A stretch of 64,000 nt of DNA from a bacterium M00.F.Ca.ET.205.01.1.1 (GTDB lineage Bacteria > Pseudomonadota > Alphaproteobacteria > Rhizobiales > Rhizobiaceae), in the NCBI GenBank assembly GCA_004791255.1, contig SRUQ01000007.1, forward strand, positions 310,001-374,000, given 5' to 3'. Shown here piece by piece: positions 27,558 through 37,243 of the stretch. The translations under genes were made by a program, and so were the position numbers. Each line of letters opens with the position of its first letter. The first letter of the stretch is position 1. Under the pieces are notes generated by a model, which made no database searches, was not told the origin of the DNA, and saw only the letters and a list, made by a program, of their open reading frames with translations.

Positions 27558-28049
27558 GGACAGTCTAGCGTTCTCTCGTGCCTTCCAACAGAAAACCTTG
27601 AGTCAAATCACCGGGCTTCTCGCCCCGGTACAGGTTTCGCTTCTGGAAATGTGTTTCGTGCGGGCGTTCTAGCAGATCGCTGCCGTCCAGAACAATGCAA
27701 GACGAACTTGGCACCCCGTGGTTCGAGAATGAATTTTCCATACGCCCGTCGAAATCAGGAAATTCCTGCCCGCCGGGTCGATAGGCAGGAAAACTCGGGA
27801 AAAATATTGCCTAGGAAGATACGATGTCTCCTTCCAGGGGCGCCCTGCCCCGATCGTCCGCGGCGGCTGTCGATTTTTGCCGGCGAACGGCTTTGCCGCA
27901 CTATCGAGAAAGGAGGCCAGCCGCTATACCGGCCGGCGAAAGCGGGCAAGATGCATCAATGCAGCATGGGCAGATTTCACGGCGAGCACATTCGGCTTAG
28001 TTAAAGAATATCCGCCGCGTGCAGCGTCCAGAGAGTAGCGAGCCAGAAC
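27558..28049. other. Divergent intergenic region between cysD and the wzy-like gene
   Basis: This 492-base spacer carries the start signals of the cys operon on one side and of the polysaccharide genes on the other. A perfect 13-base palindrome CAGGAAATTCCTG lies at 27756-27768, close to the middle, and could be a regulator site. No convincing open frame, RNA gene or terminator was seen. Confidence 0.4.
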
Positions 28050-29354
28050 TTGACCCAGCTTTCTTCCCTGAAGCAGCACTTTTCGCCTTCTCGGGTCAAC
28101 ATCTACTTCTCCATTGTCTGCTTCCTTTTTCCACCTGTGCTAGGGTCCGTTGTCAGCTTTGTCTACAACGGCGGCGGCCTCTCATCCGTGCTGTTGATCG
28201 CGTTGAAGAAGAGACGGCTCAACGTCGACCGGGCCATGATGGCGCTGACTGTCGCGCTTTATGCTTATTGTGCAGCGAATATCATGGCTTCAGTCGCCAA
28301 CAATGCGATCTCCAGGGACGCGGCGCATTTGATACCGCTCGTTACCTTTCTGCTTTTTCCCTTCTCCTATTCGACGTGGAGCATCACGCAGAAGCCCACA
28401 CTTGCCCGCGTTGCCGTGCGGAGCAGCATGGCGGCCTGTTTTGTCGCGCTGCTGTTGGCGGCCATTCAGCAGCACTGGCTGGGGATGCGTGCCGAGGGCG
28501 GGGCTGGAAATGCGATCGTCTTCGCTACGGTCGCCTGCCTGGCTGTGACAGTCTGTGTGGCCGCGGTGCTGTCGGGCATAGAGCAACACCGAGGCCTTTT
28601 GATCTGCGCCACATTCGCAGGCATGATCGCCATCGTCTATTCCGGTACGCGCATCATCTGGCTGGCGCTGCTGATTGCCGGTCTCGCCGTTGTGCTGATC
28701 AACCGTCACAGGCTGAAGGACAGGGATACCGCGCGCGCGCTGTTGGCGCTGGTAGCGATCAGCATCGTGGTCGCGGTTTTCGGCTTCGAGATGATATCGG
28801 GACGCCTTGATTTCCTGCGCTCCGACTGGGACATGCTCGGTGCTCACGGCAGTTCCGACACCTCGCTTGGGATACGCGTTGCTCTCTGGGAGATCGGCCT
28901 GAAAGCTTTCCGTGAGATGCCCCTGTTCGGTCATGGGGTGGGTGCGAGCCAGTTGTTGATCAAACAAGGTTTTCAAGATCTGTTCGCGAAATCAGAAGGT
29001 TTCAACCACTTCCACAACGGTTTTCTGACCGCTTTGGTGCAAGCGGGAATTCTGGGCGCCATGACGCTGGCGGCGATCTTTGCGGTGGCGGCCAGGAATG
29101 CTGCCCTTGTCTTGCGCGACAGCGCCGATCCGGTCGAGCGTTTCGGTGCCACCATGATTGTCGTCGTGGTGATCACCTATCTGACCGGCGGGATGACGGG
29201 CATCCTGATCGGCCACGACATTCTGGACTCCGTGCTGATGGTCTTCCTGGTGTGTGGAACCTATCTGGCATCGGGACGTCAGGTTCCGTTGATGGACGAC
29301 CCAATTCTTCCGCCAGTGGCGGAGGAATTGCCGCCTTCATCGTCAGCCTCGTAG
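28050..29354 (+). CDS. O-antigen polymerase/ligase-like membrane protein (Wzy/WaaL superfamily)
   Basis: 434-residue integral membrane protein with about ten hydrophobic helices and a large periplasmic loop around residues 250-330. The loop ends in HGVGASQLLIKQGF and FNHFHNGFLTALVQAGILG, where the FxHxHNxxL pattern is the Wzy/WaaL (O-antigen ligase domain) signature. It would polymerise or ligate lipid-linked oligosaccharides on the periplasmic side. The start is uncertain: an in-frame stop lies at 28002 and the only codon that keeps the first helix is a TTG at 28050. The next gene, an SDR, starts 9 bases after the stop. Confidence 0.8.
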   Translation: MTQLSSLKQHFSPSRVNIYFSIVCFLFPPVLGSVVSFVYNGGGLSSVLLIALKKRRLNVDRAMMALTVALYAYCAANIMASVANNAISRDAAHLIPLVTFLLFPFSYSTWSITQKPTLARVAVRSSMAACFVALLLAAIQQHWLGMRAEGGAGNAIVFATVACLAVTVCVAAVLSGIEQHRGLLICATFAGMIAIVYSGTRIIWLALLIAGLAVVLINRHRLKDRDTARALLALVAISIVVAVFGFEMISGRLDFLRSDWDMLGAHGSSDTSLGIRVALWEIGLKAFREMPLFGHGVGASQLLIKQGFQDLFAKSEGFNHFHNGFLTALVQAGILGAMTLAAIFAVAARNAALVLRDSADPVERFGATMIVVVVITYLTGGMTGILIGHDILDSVLMVFLVCGTYLASGRQVPLMDDPILPPVAEELPPSSSAS

Positions 29355-29363
29355 GTCAAGGCC

Positions 29364-30314
29364 ATGAAAGTCCTCGTCACGGGCGCGACAGGGTTCATCG
29401 GGCGGCTTGTCGCCCGTCAGCTTGGTGAGGCCGGCGCCGAGCTTCGCCTCGCCTCCCGACACCCGGAGAAGCTTGGTCCGGCGCATGACGCCGTGCAAAT
29501 GCCCGGTTTCGATGCGCCGGCCGCGGCCTTCCTGGCCCTCACCAGGGATGTAAGCCATGTCGTCCATTGTGCCGGCTTGAACAATGATCAAGGCAACGCG
29601 ACCGAAGCCGATTTTCGGGCAGCCAATGCCGAACTGAGCGCACGGCTGGCACATGCCGCCGCCGCGCAGGCAAGCGGGCGCTTCATCCATCTGTCCTCGA
29701 TCCGTGCCGTGATCGGCGCGCGCGCCAGCGCAACGATCGATGCGGATACGATCCCCGACCCGCAATGCGCCTACGGACGCTCGAAGCGTGAAGGCGAGAT
29801 CAGGGTGCTGGACGCCTATGCTTCGCATGGCCGCCCCGATGCCACCGTGCTGCGTCTGCCTCCGGTCTATGGAGCTGGCATGAGGGGAAATCTGGCGACA
29901 CTGATGCGCCTGGCCGATACAGCGCTGCCGCTGCCGGCGGGGGTCCTGACTGGGAGGCGGTCGCTGCTTTCATCGGAAGCGGCAGCACGAGCGGTGTCGC
30001 ATCTTCTGTCGACGCATTCGGAGCCCCTTCGCCCGGTCTATCTCGCCAGCGATGTATCGCCGGTTTCGGTGGCGGCTATCGTCGGCGCCTTCCGCAGCGG
30101 TTTCGGACGGCCGATGCGCCTGATGGCCGTGCCGGCCGGCCCGATGCAGGCGGTCGCGACCTTGCTGGGCAAGCGGGCGTTCTGGGACAGCATGACCGCG
30201 ACGCAGATATGCGACGCTTCGATGCTGATGTCGGACGGCTGGCAGCCGGAGACCGAGACGCTGGAACGGCTGGCCGAGATCGCAGCGAGCGGAAAAACCT
30301 GCCCTATTCCTTGA
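29364..30314 (+). CDS. Extended SDR, NAD-dependent sugar epimerase/reductase family
   Basis: 316-residue Rossmann enzyme acting on a nucleotide sugar or a lipid-linked sugar. The N-terminal GATGFIG nucleotide-binding motif (residues 7-13) and the catalytic YGRSK (Y-x3-K, near residue 138), preceded by the HLSSIRAV serine, are intact. Members next to a phosphoglycosyl transferase often act as 4-epimerases on UDP-GlcNAc-type or undecaprenyl-linked sugars, but the substrate cannot be assigned. It forms a pair with the Wzy-like gene and ends convergently with the sugar transferase gene. Confidence 0.8.
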   Translation: MKVLVTGATGFIGRLVARQLGEAGAELRLASRHPEKLGPAHDAVQMPGFDAPAAAFLALTRDVSHVVHCAGLNNDQGNATEADFRAANAELSARLAHAAAAQASGRFIHLSSIRAVIGARASATIDADTIPDPQCAYGRSKREGEIRVLDAYASHGRPDATVLRLPPVYGAGMRGNLATLMRLADTALPLPAGVLTGRRSLLSSEAAARAVSHLLSTHSEPLRPVYLASDVSPVSVAAIVGAFRSGFGRPMRLMAVPAGPMQAVATLLGKRAFWDSMTATQICDASMLMSDGWQPETETLERLAEIAASGKTCPIP

Positions 30315-30362
30315 CCATCATCTTTTCCAACAAACGGATTTTCCGCTTTTGGGACCATGGTC
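30313..30362. repeat. Imperfect palindromic intergenic element (copy 2)
   Basis: GACCAT...ATGGTC arms enclose CATCTTTTCC, AACAAACGG and TTTTCCGCTTTTGGG, a degenerate relative of the element at 13987-14034 (AGCATGATCTTTTCCG...CGGGATCATGCT). It fills the 51-base gap between two convergent genes and may end both transcripts. Confidence 0.65.
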
Positions 30363-30365
30363 CGT

Positions 30366-30911
30366 TCAGCGCCGAAAGAGCGTTCCAAACAGGATGCGAA
30401 GGTCGATCCAGAGCGAGGCTGTCTTGAGATAGGCCGCATCGGTTTCGGCCAGAAGCCGAGGGGTCGACATATCGATGCCTTTGACCTGCGCCAGGCCGGT
30501 TATGCCCGGACGTGCGGCGAGCACCCCGAGCCGCCTGCGACACTCGACCAGTTCCGTCTGGGTCGGCAGGCAGGGGCGTGGGCCGACCAGGCTCATCTCG
30601 CCCCTAAGCACATTCCAGAACTGCGGCAGTTCATCGAGCTTAAATTTCCGCAGGATTCTTCCCACCGATGTGACGGAATTCGCCGGCGCTTCATGCGAGG
30701 GCAATGACGGCGTCCCGACATACATCGTTCGCAATTTGTGGCAGCGGAACAACACGCCATCGCGGCCGACTCGCGTCTGCGAAAAAATGGCCGGACCAGG
30801 CGACGAAACCCGAACGGCCAGGACGGCGAGCAGCACAAGGGGGGACGTGGCTAAAAACAAAACGGCCGCGCCGACGAGATCGAAGGTTCGCTTCAGTCCC
30901 TTCATGGGCAT
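30366..30911 (-). CDS. Monotopic phosphoglycosyl transferase (bacterial sugar transferase)
   Basis: 181-residue enzyme of the WcaJ-C/PglC type that starts a glycan by moving a phospho-sugar from its UDP form to undecaprenyl phosphate. The membrane re-entrant helix (LVGAAVLFLATSPLVLLAVLA, about residues 14-34) precedes SPGPAIFSQTRVGRDG, the catalytic DE pair in KLDELPQFWNVLRGEMSLVGPRP, and RPGITGLAQV. It is a short single-domain form, without the N-terminal transmembrane region of WcaJ or ExoY-like proteins. ATG at 30911 follows AGGAG by about 10 bases; a second ATG lies at 30905. It sits 88 bases downstream of the CapD-like gene. Confidence 0.9.
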   Translation of the reverse strand: MPMKGLKRTFDLVGAAVLFLATSPLVLLAVLAVRVSSPGPAIFSQTRVGRDGVLFRCHKLRTMYVGTPSLPSHEAPANSVTSVGRILRKFKLDELPQFWNVLRGEMSLVGPRPCLPTQTELVECRRRLGVLAARPGITGLAQVKGIDMSTPRLLAETDAAYLKTASLWIDLRILFGTLFRR

Positions 30912-30999
30912 CCGGCAATGCTCCTGGTCGACAAGCCCGTCGGCCACCGGATCGATCCCTGGCCAAGATCCTGCGGTTCAATCCTCAGCTGCAACGAAC

Positions 31000-32982
31000 T
31001 TAACCAGCTTGCCCAATTGTTTTCGCGCCGGGTTTCTGCCGCGCTGCGGGCGGCTCCGGGTCATGGAGTTCCGCCAGCACGGCAAGCGCCGCAGCCTTGT
31101 CCTGGTTCTTCACTGCCGCCTGCAGCGCCGACAGCGCGGCCTGAACCCTCGACCACGCCACGATATCGGTCCTGAGGCCGAAGATCTTGGCAATGTCGAG
31201 CGTGACGATCTCTTCATTGGCGCCCTGCAGCGTCTCGTGCAGCTTCTCGCCGGGCCTGATGCCGGTGAAGCGGATCGGGATATCCACGTAGGGGCTCTTG
31301 CCGGCCATGCGGATCATGGTTTCCGCCACTTCGAGGATCGGCACGGGTTTGCCCATGTCCAGCATATAGATGGCGTAGTCGTCATTGCCGTGGCGCGACT
31401 GTGCGTCGGCAGCCGACATGATAACGAGGTCGACAGCTTCCGCCACGGTCATGAAATAGCGGGTCATACGTCGATCGGTAATCGTGACCGGGCCGCCGGC
31501 TTCGATCTGTGCCTGAAAGATGGTCGCCACCGAGCCGTTGGAGCCGAACACATTACCGAACCGCACTGCGATGAATTTGGTGCGGGAACGGAGCCCGTCC
31601 GGCTCGATTGCGTGGTTTTCATGCAGGGAACTGACAAGTTGCTCGGCCGCCCTCTTTGTGATGCCAAGCACCGAAGTCGGATCCACGGCCTTGTCGCTCG
31701 AGATGAGGAGGAATTGCGGAACGCCACATTTGGCGGCAACTTCGGCGCAGACAAGCGTGCCGAAAACATTGGTCTGGATGGCCGATTCCCAGTTCTCCTC
31801 GAGCAACGGAACGTGCTTGAGCGCCGCGGCATGAAAGATGATGTCCGGTTTGAATTCGGTGACGACACGCGTCATCTGGCGCCGATCCGCGACATCGACA
31901 ATGCGGACCTTGAGTCGGTCGTGGTCCTTCTCGTCGACGTACTGGCTCAACTGAAAAATACCGAACTCGGAATTGTCCGCGACCAGCACCGCCTCTGCCT
32001 TGAGCTCCAGAGACCTCTTGACCAATGTCCGGCCGATGGAGCCGGCGCCACCCGTCACCAGGACCCGTTTGCCGCCGACGAAGGCGCTGATGCGTTCGAT
32101 ATCGGACGGCACCGTCGGGCGGCGCAAGATCGTTTCCATCTCGACAGCGTCGAGAACCAGTTTCCCCTCCTGCCCCCGTTGTGACAGCCCTGAAAACTGC
32201 ACGACGGCTATGCCGCCATGCCGGGCGACACGCACGAGTTCGGAATATTCCTCGATCTCATGCTCGGCGCCGCTGCCAAAAATAAGCAGGTCGAGGCTCT
32301 TGGTGCCGGCCGCGTAGTCTTCCAGTACATCGATCAGGCGCGGCCGGGTCGCCACCACGGGAACACCATGAATGCGTGTGCCCAACGGTGCGCCGTGCTC
32401 TGTCGCCATGATGCCGGCGATGGAGTAGTCGGCGGGGTCAGCCGTGCGGGTGAAGCGTATGATCAGGTCAGCCTCGCCGAGCCGGCCGACGAACAGCGCC
32501 CGCTTGGCCTGCACCTTGTCGGTCTTGAGGGTGAAAATACCCCAGCTCGCGCCATCGCGAAGAAAGCGGTAGAATAGCCGAGGCGCTGATATGATGGTGA
32601 AAGAGACCAGGAAAAAGACGATGAACTGGCGCTCGTTGAGGCCGGCCACCGGCTGGAAGAAGCGAGACAGCAGCGACACGGCATAAAGCACAACCGTCAG
32701 AATCGCACAGCTCTTCAGAATATTGAAAAAGTCCGGAGTCGAGGCAAAGCGCCAGATCGTGGTGTAGAGACCGCAATACCGGAACAGCAGGTGGCTGATA
32801 AGAACGATGCCCGCCCAGGTGGACAAGCCCTGGTAGGAGAATGCATCGAACGAAAGGTTCGACCGCGAGAGGACGAGACTAAGGGCAACCGCGACCAGGA
32901 CCATGACAAGGTCCTGGACCATGATGATGGCGCGCCGCATCTTCGGCCGACTTCCGGATACGGCTTCTACATAGGAAGTCAT
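31000..32982 (-). CDS. CapD/WbpM-type nucleotide-sugar 4,6-dehydratase, membrane anchored
   Basis: 660-residue protein with four N-terminal transmembrane helices (about residues 15-130), a CoA-binding-like Rossmann module (residues about 155-270), and a C-terminal SDR domain beginning GGAGSIGRTLVKRSLEL. The catalytic region LISSDKAVDPTSVLGITKRAAE has Asp in place of the usual SDR tyrosine before the lysine, which is characteristic of the WbpM/PglF 4,6-dehydratases that make UDP-4-keto-6-deoxy-GlcNAc. It lies upstream of the phosphoglycosyl transferase on the same strand, a common pairing. The start at 32982 was chosen because it gives a normal N-terminus; the ribosome-binding site is weak. 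Confidence 0.88.
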   Translation of the reverse strand: MTSYVEAVSGSRPKMRRAIIMVQDLVMVLVAVALSLVLSRSNLSFDAFSYQGLSTWAGIVLISHLLFRYCGLYTTIWRFASTPDFFNILKSCAILTVVLYAVSLLSRFFQPVAGLNERQFIVFFLVSFTIISAPRLFYRFLRDGASWGIFTLKTDKVQAKRALFVGRLGEADLIIRFTRTADPADYSIAGIMATEHGAPLGTRIHGVPVVATRPRLIDVLEDYAAGTKSLDLLIFGSGAEHEIEEYSELVRVARHGGIAVVQFSGLSQRGQEGKLVLDAVEMETILRRPTVPSDIERISAFVGGKRVLVTGGAGSIGRTLVKRSLELKAEAVLVADNSEFGIFQLSQYVDEKDHDRLKVRIVDVADRRQMTRVVTEFKPDIIFHAAALKHVPLLEENWESAIQTNVFGTLVCAEVAAKCGVPQFLLISSDKAVDPTSVLGITKRAAEQLVSSLHENHAIEPDGLRSRTKFIAVRFGNVFGSNGSVATIFQAQIEAGGPVTITDRRMTRYFMTVAEAVDLVIMSAADAQSRHGNDDYAIYMLDMGKPVPILEVAETMIRMAGKSPYVDIPIRFTGIRPGEKLHETLQGANEEIVTLDIAKIFGLRTDIVAWSRVQAALSALQAAVKNQDKAAALAVLAELHDPEPPAARQKPGAKTIGQAG

Positions 32983-33374
32983 TGGCCAGTATTGAACTCC
33001 AGGCGAAAGGACTTGGGCACTACAATAGCCCGATCGAATGGCTTTCGTCACCGACCATGCGCTCGAAATTCCAATCCTCAGCCCCCGCTGCAATCCACCG
33101 CATAGCGTGGAGTTGCGGTCATCGCCAGAGTTTTTTTGGTTTCAGCTTGGGTCAGAGCGTCAACCGTTCAACCGTTGCTCTTGCGCTGGTATGCGGCAGG
33201 GCTCGCCATGCATTTGTCCGCAGCGAGAAATCGCACAGGGTGAAATAGCGAACGCGCCATTTCGCACAATTAGCGTATCGTCGGCTCCATGTTGCCCGAA
33301 CCATCCGTTCCTGCCTACGCAAAGATACAGTTTATCGAGTGAAGTCAGGCAGTTAGTTCATGCGCGAGGCCAGT
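32983..33374. other. Intergenic region between the 827-residue glycosyltransferase gene and capD-like gene
   Basis: 392 bases with no credible coding frame. It should contain the promoter of the CapD-like gene, and perhaps a terminator of the glycosyltransferase gene. A T-run (TTTTTTT near 33130) and generally lower G+C are visible. No tRNA- or ncRNA-like fold was recognised. Confidence 0.35.
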
Positions 33375-35858
33375 TTATTGCCTGAAGAGCTCGGAAATTC
33401 CCTGCTTGAAATTGTCATAGGCGAATTTCCTGGACGAGAATTCCCTGGCTTCCTGCTGCCGGTGGATCGCTGCGGGGCGGTCAGCGAGGATCGACATGAT
33501 CCGGTCGGCGAATCCTTCGCAGTCGCCGACATCAACCAAATCCAACGATGCAGCCGCATCCCCAAGTTCCTGCGTAATAAGAGGGATATTCGTTGCAACC
33601 ACCGGCACGCCCAAGTGTAGCGCTTCGGTTATCTGAGTCGGGAAATTTCCTTCCATCTCAGACGTAAACAAGAGACAAAGCGCATTCCTGTACAAATGTC
33701 CGAGCTCCGCGTCCGTCAGCTCCGCAAGCGATACCAAATGCTCATCGGCACCGGCTGCCGATTTGCCTGTTAACGGCGTGGTCAAAAGTCCAACCAGTTG
33801 ATCCTTGCTCCCCGTCTCCTCGAGTCGGCTGTTTACAATCGCCACGGTCTTTGCGAAATCGGAGAGCCGCTTTGAGGGTCGGTTCCTCGTGGGATAGAAT
33901 GCGTAGTGCCTTGGCAGCGCCGCAACCCGATCGAGGGACTCCGTGCCGTATGCACTGTCGTTCAGAAACGGTAGGGGAACGTGGGCGATGTTTTCGGGCC
34001 GCGGGGCCAGAATGGTCTTGGGCAGATAAGATGCCGTGAACGCCGAGTTGGTCAGGATACGGCGAGCCTTGGCAACCATCGCTCTTCCGACAATGGCGTA
34101 TTGCTGCGTAGCGCCCATCTCGGCCGAGTCCGGATAGAAATGAGGCATGTAATCCGGAAGATACAAAACGATATCCTTGCCTCTAAGATCGGCAAGTTCG
34201 GGGAACATATAGTAGTGCGGTATCAACACATGGCCGATGTTGGCATCTGCATTTATCAGATCAACATATTCGGCGCCCGGCATGGCACCACTGGCAAGCT
34301 TGATATTTTTGAACTTTTTCTCAGCCCTGTTCATGGCCTTGAAAATTGCCACCAATGCCGTCGATGCCAGTGCCCGTGGCATCTTCCTAAAATCTCGTCC
34401 TCGGTAAAGCCTCTTGAGATGATCCGTGCTGACGGAGAACGGTCGCGTCCGCGCAATTCGATGAAGGCGATCGAGCGCCTTCACGACCCTTCCTCCGCCG
34501 GCAACCTCTTCGTCTATGACCATGACCCTCATGCCGGGCCCAGCGGCAGAACCGAGGAATCCATGGATGCGACCGACGTCCTCCCTGCGGCTCGTGACCA
34601 CCACCTTGAAGCCGAGATCCGCCAGCGCACGAATGATCTGACGAACAACCCGCGCGATCCCCTCTGCGCAGTGGTATTCGCCATTGTGACGTACAACCAA
34701 TGGCCCGAAACCGTGGAAGGCTACAACAACCGTTTTAGCGGCCGGCGCCTTCATCTTCACGGTCGGCGTATAGATCAATTCCTCGGCCCGGTTCGCACCT
34801 GTGTCGCCAAGAGCCTTTTCTATTGCCCGGTCGAATATGGGCCACACCGCCTCCGGCTGATAGAGTTCCCGAACCTCGGCCTGACTTTCGATGAGTTCGC
34901 GCGAGAAGGCGCTGTCGCCCTTCCTCAATTGCTCCGACCGCTTCACCATATCTTCAATGCCGTTGGTCTTCCCGGGAGCCTCGGCGGGGAAATACCGGCT
35001 GAGCAAGGATCCCCTTTGGAAAAGAACGGGGCCGCCAAGCGTCATGAACTCTATCGGGGGCAGATAGCAGACGGTCGGCTCCCCATAATGATACGCAAAG
35101 CCACGCATCTGGGTTAGTCGTCTCAGGAATTCAGAGCGCTCGACGGTGCCTATCACCTGTTTATCGCCGACAGGGACATTCTGAGCGCCGAAAATCCTGT
35201 AACCTTTCGCGGGGAAATAGCGCTTCAGTTGGCGGTAGTTGGCGCTGTAGTAAGGGATGTCCGCCACCCTGGGACAGAGCAGCCCCATCTCAGGCAGCGA
35301 TGCTCCAGTATCCCATGTATCTCGCAAATCGACGACATCCTGCGTGAGGCAGTAGGGAACGATCATCATGCGTGATCGCAGCCAATCGTCCTCTACATCG
35401 GTCACCTTTTCGGAGTGCGGCATGAACCAGAAATCGTCCCGCTCGGTGACAAGCCGCAGCCCTCCAAGCTTACTGAGTTCATCCGACAGGCTGTAGGGCT
35501 GACCATAGGTGCGATAGATGACGCGGCCATGGTAGGCTTTCAGGAAATGCACGAGCCACAATGGGTTGATTGTAACGATTGCCGCGTCGAAATACGCGTT
35601 CAGAACCTCCGCTGCTTCCGGCGGGATTTCGTCATAGAAAAAGTTAGTCCTTTCCAATATCTCCAGAGCCTCCCTGGGCAGGCTGGAGTCGGACGGGAGC
35701 CAATCGTAGACGGCGGATTGATCGTAGACGTCGCTCAGATAGGGCGGATTGAAAACCTCGTAGCCAAGCGCCCGGAGGCGGGGAAGTTCGGTCTGCAAGA
35801 GCACTTTGTGCATGCCGAGCCAGAAAACACGCTTCTTCTTGATCATCTGCTCGATCAT
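33375..35858 (-). CDS. Large glycosyltransferase with uncharacterised N-terminal half and GT4-like C-terminus
   Basis: 827-residue cytoplasmic protein. The C-terminal part (about residues 380-827) has the GT-B fold pattern: VVVAFHGFGPLVVRHNGEYHC near residue 385, RILTNSAFTASYLP, FYPTRNRPSKRL, and FTSEMEGNFPTQITEALHLGVPVVATN, the GT4 E-x7-E region. The N-terminal part (about residues 1-370) reads like a second GT-B-like unit (VFWLGMHKVLLQTELPRL, HYGEPTVCYLPPIEF, LGGPVLFQRG) but has no motif I can name. It may be a two-domain transferase or a transferase fused to a recognition module. It is a lone gene facing away from the GT4 pair at 36124. ATG at 35858; ATG 35846 is possible. Confidence 0.7.
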   Translation of the reverse strand: MIEQMIKKKRVFWLGMHKVLLQTELPRLRALGYEVFNPPYLSDVYDQSAVYDWLPSDSSLPREALEILERTNFFYDEIPPEAAEVLNAYFDAAIVTINPLWLVHFLKAYHGRVIYRTYGQPYSLSDELSKLGGLRLVTERDDFWFMPHSEKVTDVEDDWLRSRMMIVPYCLTQDVVDLRDTWDTGASLPEMGLLCPRVADIPYYSANYRQLKRYFPAKGYRIFGAQNVPVGDKQVIGTVERSEFLRRLTQMRGFAYHYGEPTVCYLPPIEFMTLGGPVLFQRGSLLSRYFPAEAPGKTNGIEDMVKRSEQLRKGDSAFSRELIESQAEVRELYQPEAVWPIFDRAIEKALGDTGANRAEELIYTPTVKMKAPAAKTVVVAFHGFGPLVVRHNGEYHCAEGIARVVRQIIRALADLGFKVVVTSRREDVGRIHGFLGSAAGPGMRVMVIDEEVAGGGRVVKALDRLHRIARTRPFSVSTDHLKRLYRGRDFRKMPRALASTALVAIFKAMNRAEKKFKNIKLASGAMPGAEYVDLINADANIGHVLIPHYYMFPELADLRGKDIVLYLPDYMPHFYPDSAEMGATQQYAIVGRAMVAKARRILTNSAFTASYLPKTILAPRPENIAHVPLPFLNDSAYGTESLDRVAALPRHYAFYPTRNRPSKRLSDFAKTVAIVNSRLEETGSKDQLVGLLTTPLTGKSAAGADEHLVSLAELTDAELGHLYRNALCLLFTSEMEGNFPTQITEALHLGVPVVATNIPLITQELGDAAASLDLVDVGDCEGFADRIMSILADRPAAIHRQQEAREFSSRKFAYDNFKQGISELFRQ

Positions 35859-36123
35859 CCGCTTTCCAGCCCCCCAGAAAGTAATGTCTGGTATTGCAGT
35901 GCATCATAGCTTGTCAAACGACAGACCAGAAGCGATGCCGATTTCATCGCCAAGCCTGGCACGGCCTCTGCATTCGATGCGGTGATGTTGCAATGGGGTT
36001 CGACTCTGCTATGCGGAAGGGAGCGTCGGCACCCGGCATGAAAAGTCGGGATCACGCGGAAACTTGGTATCACGGCGAAATGATTGCTGCTGCCGCACAC
36101 AGCTCAGTGTACCCAGATCGTAG

Positions 36124-37242
36124 ATGAAGATCGGAATCGATGCACGCAACCTTGTGCCGGGTCTCACGGGTATCGGAAGATACGTCGTCGAGATGACGCG
36201 GGCGCTGGTCGCGGCCGGCCACCGACCAATTCTCTACCTGCCCGAGCCGCCCGCCAACGGACTGGTGGACCTGAAGGGCGCCGACATGCGTGTCGCGGGG
36301 TTTCGTGGTGCCGTCGCCCGCATGATCTGGTCGCAAACCGCGCTGCCACGCGCAGCAGCCGGCGACGCGGTCGATGTCTTCTGGGGGCCAGCGCACCGGC
36401 TTCCCTTCCGGCTGCCGGCACCGATGCCGCGCGTGGTCACTATCCACGATCTGGTTTGGGCATATGCTCCCGAAACCATGCGTTGGCAGACATGGGGCGC
36501 GGAGCGCATCTTTGCTGGAGCGGCGGTGCGCCGGGCTGACGCGATTGTCGTGGACTCGGATGCAACCATGGGAGCGCTCCGGCAGAGATATCCAGGCCTG
36601 GAGGCTCCGGTTACAACGATCTATCCTGGCTACACCCGCCTCGTTCCGGGCGATATCGAGGCTGTCCGCACTCGTTTTGGCATTGACCGAACGTATCTGT
36701 TGTTCGTGGGGACCCTTGAGCCGCGCAAGAATCTGGTGCGCCTGCTGGAGGCCTGGGCCGGACTTGGCTCGGCGGTTCGTTCAGGCCACTTGCTGGTTAT
36801 CGCCGGCGGGCAAGGCTGGCACCTCGGCGATCTTCGATCGCACCTCGCTCGCCTCAAGATTTCCGATCAGGTGAGGCTCACCGGATATCTGGATGACAAT
36901 GACCTGGCATCGCTCTATGCCGGAGCCCGCGCCCTTACCATGCCTTCACTCTACGAAGGGTTTGGCTTGCCCATTCTGGAGGCAAACGGGTTTGGCGTAC
37001 CGGTGCTGACCTCGAACATCTCTTCAATGCCCGAGATTGCCGGCGAAGGTGCCTTGCTGGTCGATCCGCTGTCGGTCAGCGATCTCACCGCAAAACTGCA
37101 TCACCTGCTTACTGACGATCGCGATCTCGCCAGGCGAGCCGCGATCGCCAAGGCCAATGCAGCGCGTTTCGACTGGCATGCCAGCGCCGAACGGCTGCTT
37201 GAGGTTTTCGACCAAGCCGCGGCCAAACGGAAAGGACGCTGA
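36124..37242 (+). CDS. GT4 glycosyltransferase
   Basis: 372-residue retaining glycosyltransferase, cytoplasmic or peripheral. Typical GT4 features are the N-terminal GIDARNLVPGLTGIGRYVVEM, the mid-protein VGTLEPRKNLVRLLEAW, and the donor site MPSLYEGFGLPILEANGFGVP with its E-x7-E pair. It resembles mannosyl/rhamnosyltransferases of the WbpY/WbdA class by eye. The gene starts on the ATG at 36124 and is followed, after 1 base, by another GT4 gene. Confidence 0.88.
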   Translation: MKIGIDARNLVPGLTGIGRYVVEMTRALVAAGHRPILYLPEPPANGLVDLKGADMRVAGFRGAVARMIWSQTALPRAAAGDAVDVFWGPAHRLPFRLPAPMPRVVTIHDLVWAYAPETMRWQTWGAERIFAGAAVRRADAIVVDSDATMGALRQRYPGLEAPVTTIYPGYTRLVPGDIEAVRTRFGIDRTYLLFVGTLEPRKNLVRLLEAWAGLGSAVRSGHLLVIAGGQGWHLGDLRSHLARLKISDQVRLTGYLDDNDLASLYAGARALTMPSLYEGFGLPILEANGFGVPVLTSNISSMPEIAGEGALLVDPLSVSDLTAKLHHLLTDDRDLARRAAIAKANAARFDWHASAERLLEVFDQAAAKRKGR

Positions 37243-37243
37243 C

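Noticed and set aside
28019..28810. Alternative plus-strand frame overlapping the Wzy-like gene
   Set aside because: It reads as an arginine- and cysteine-rich sequence without domains, whereas the overlapping frame gives a regular multi-helix polymerase with the HNG-loop signature.
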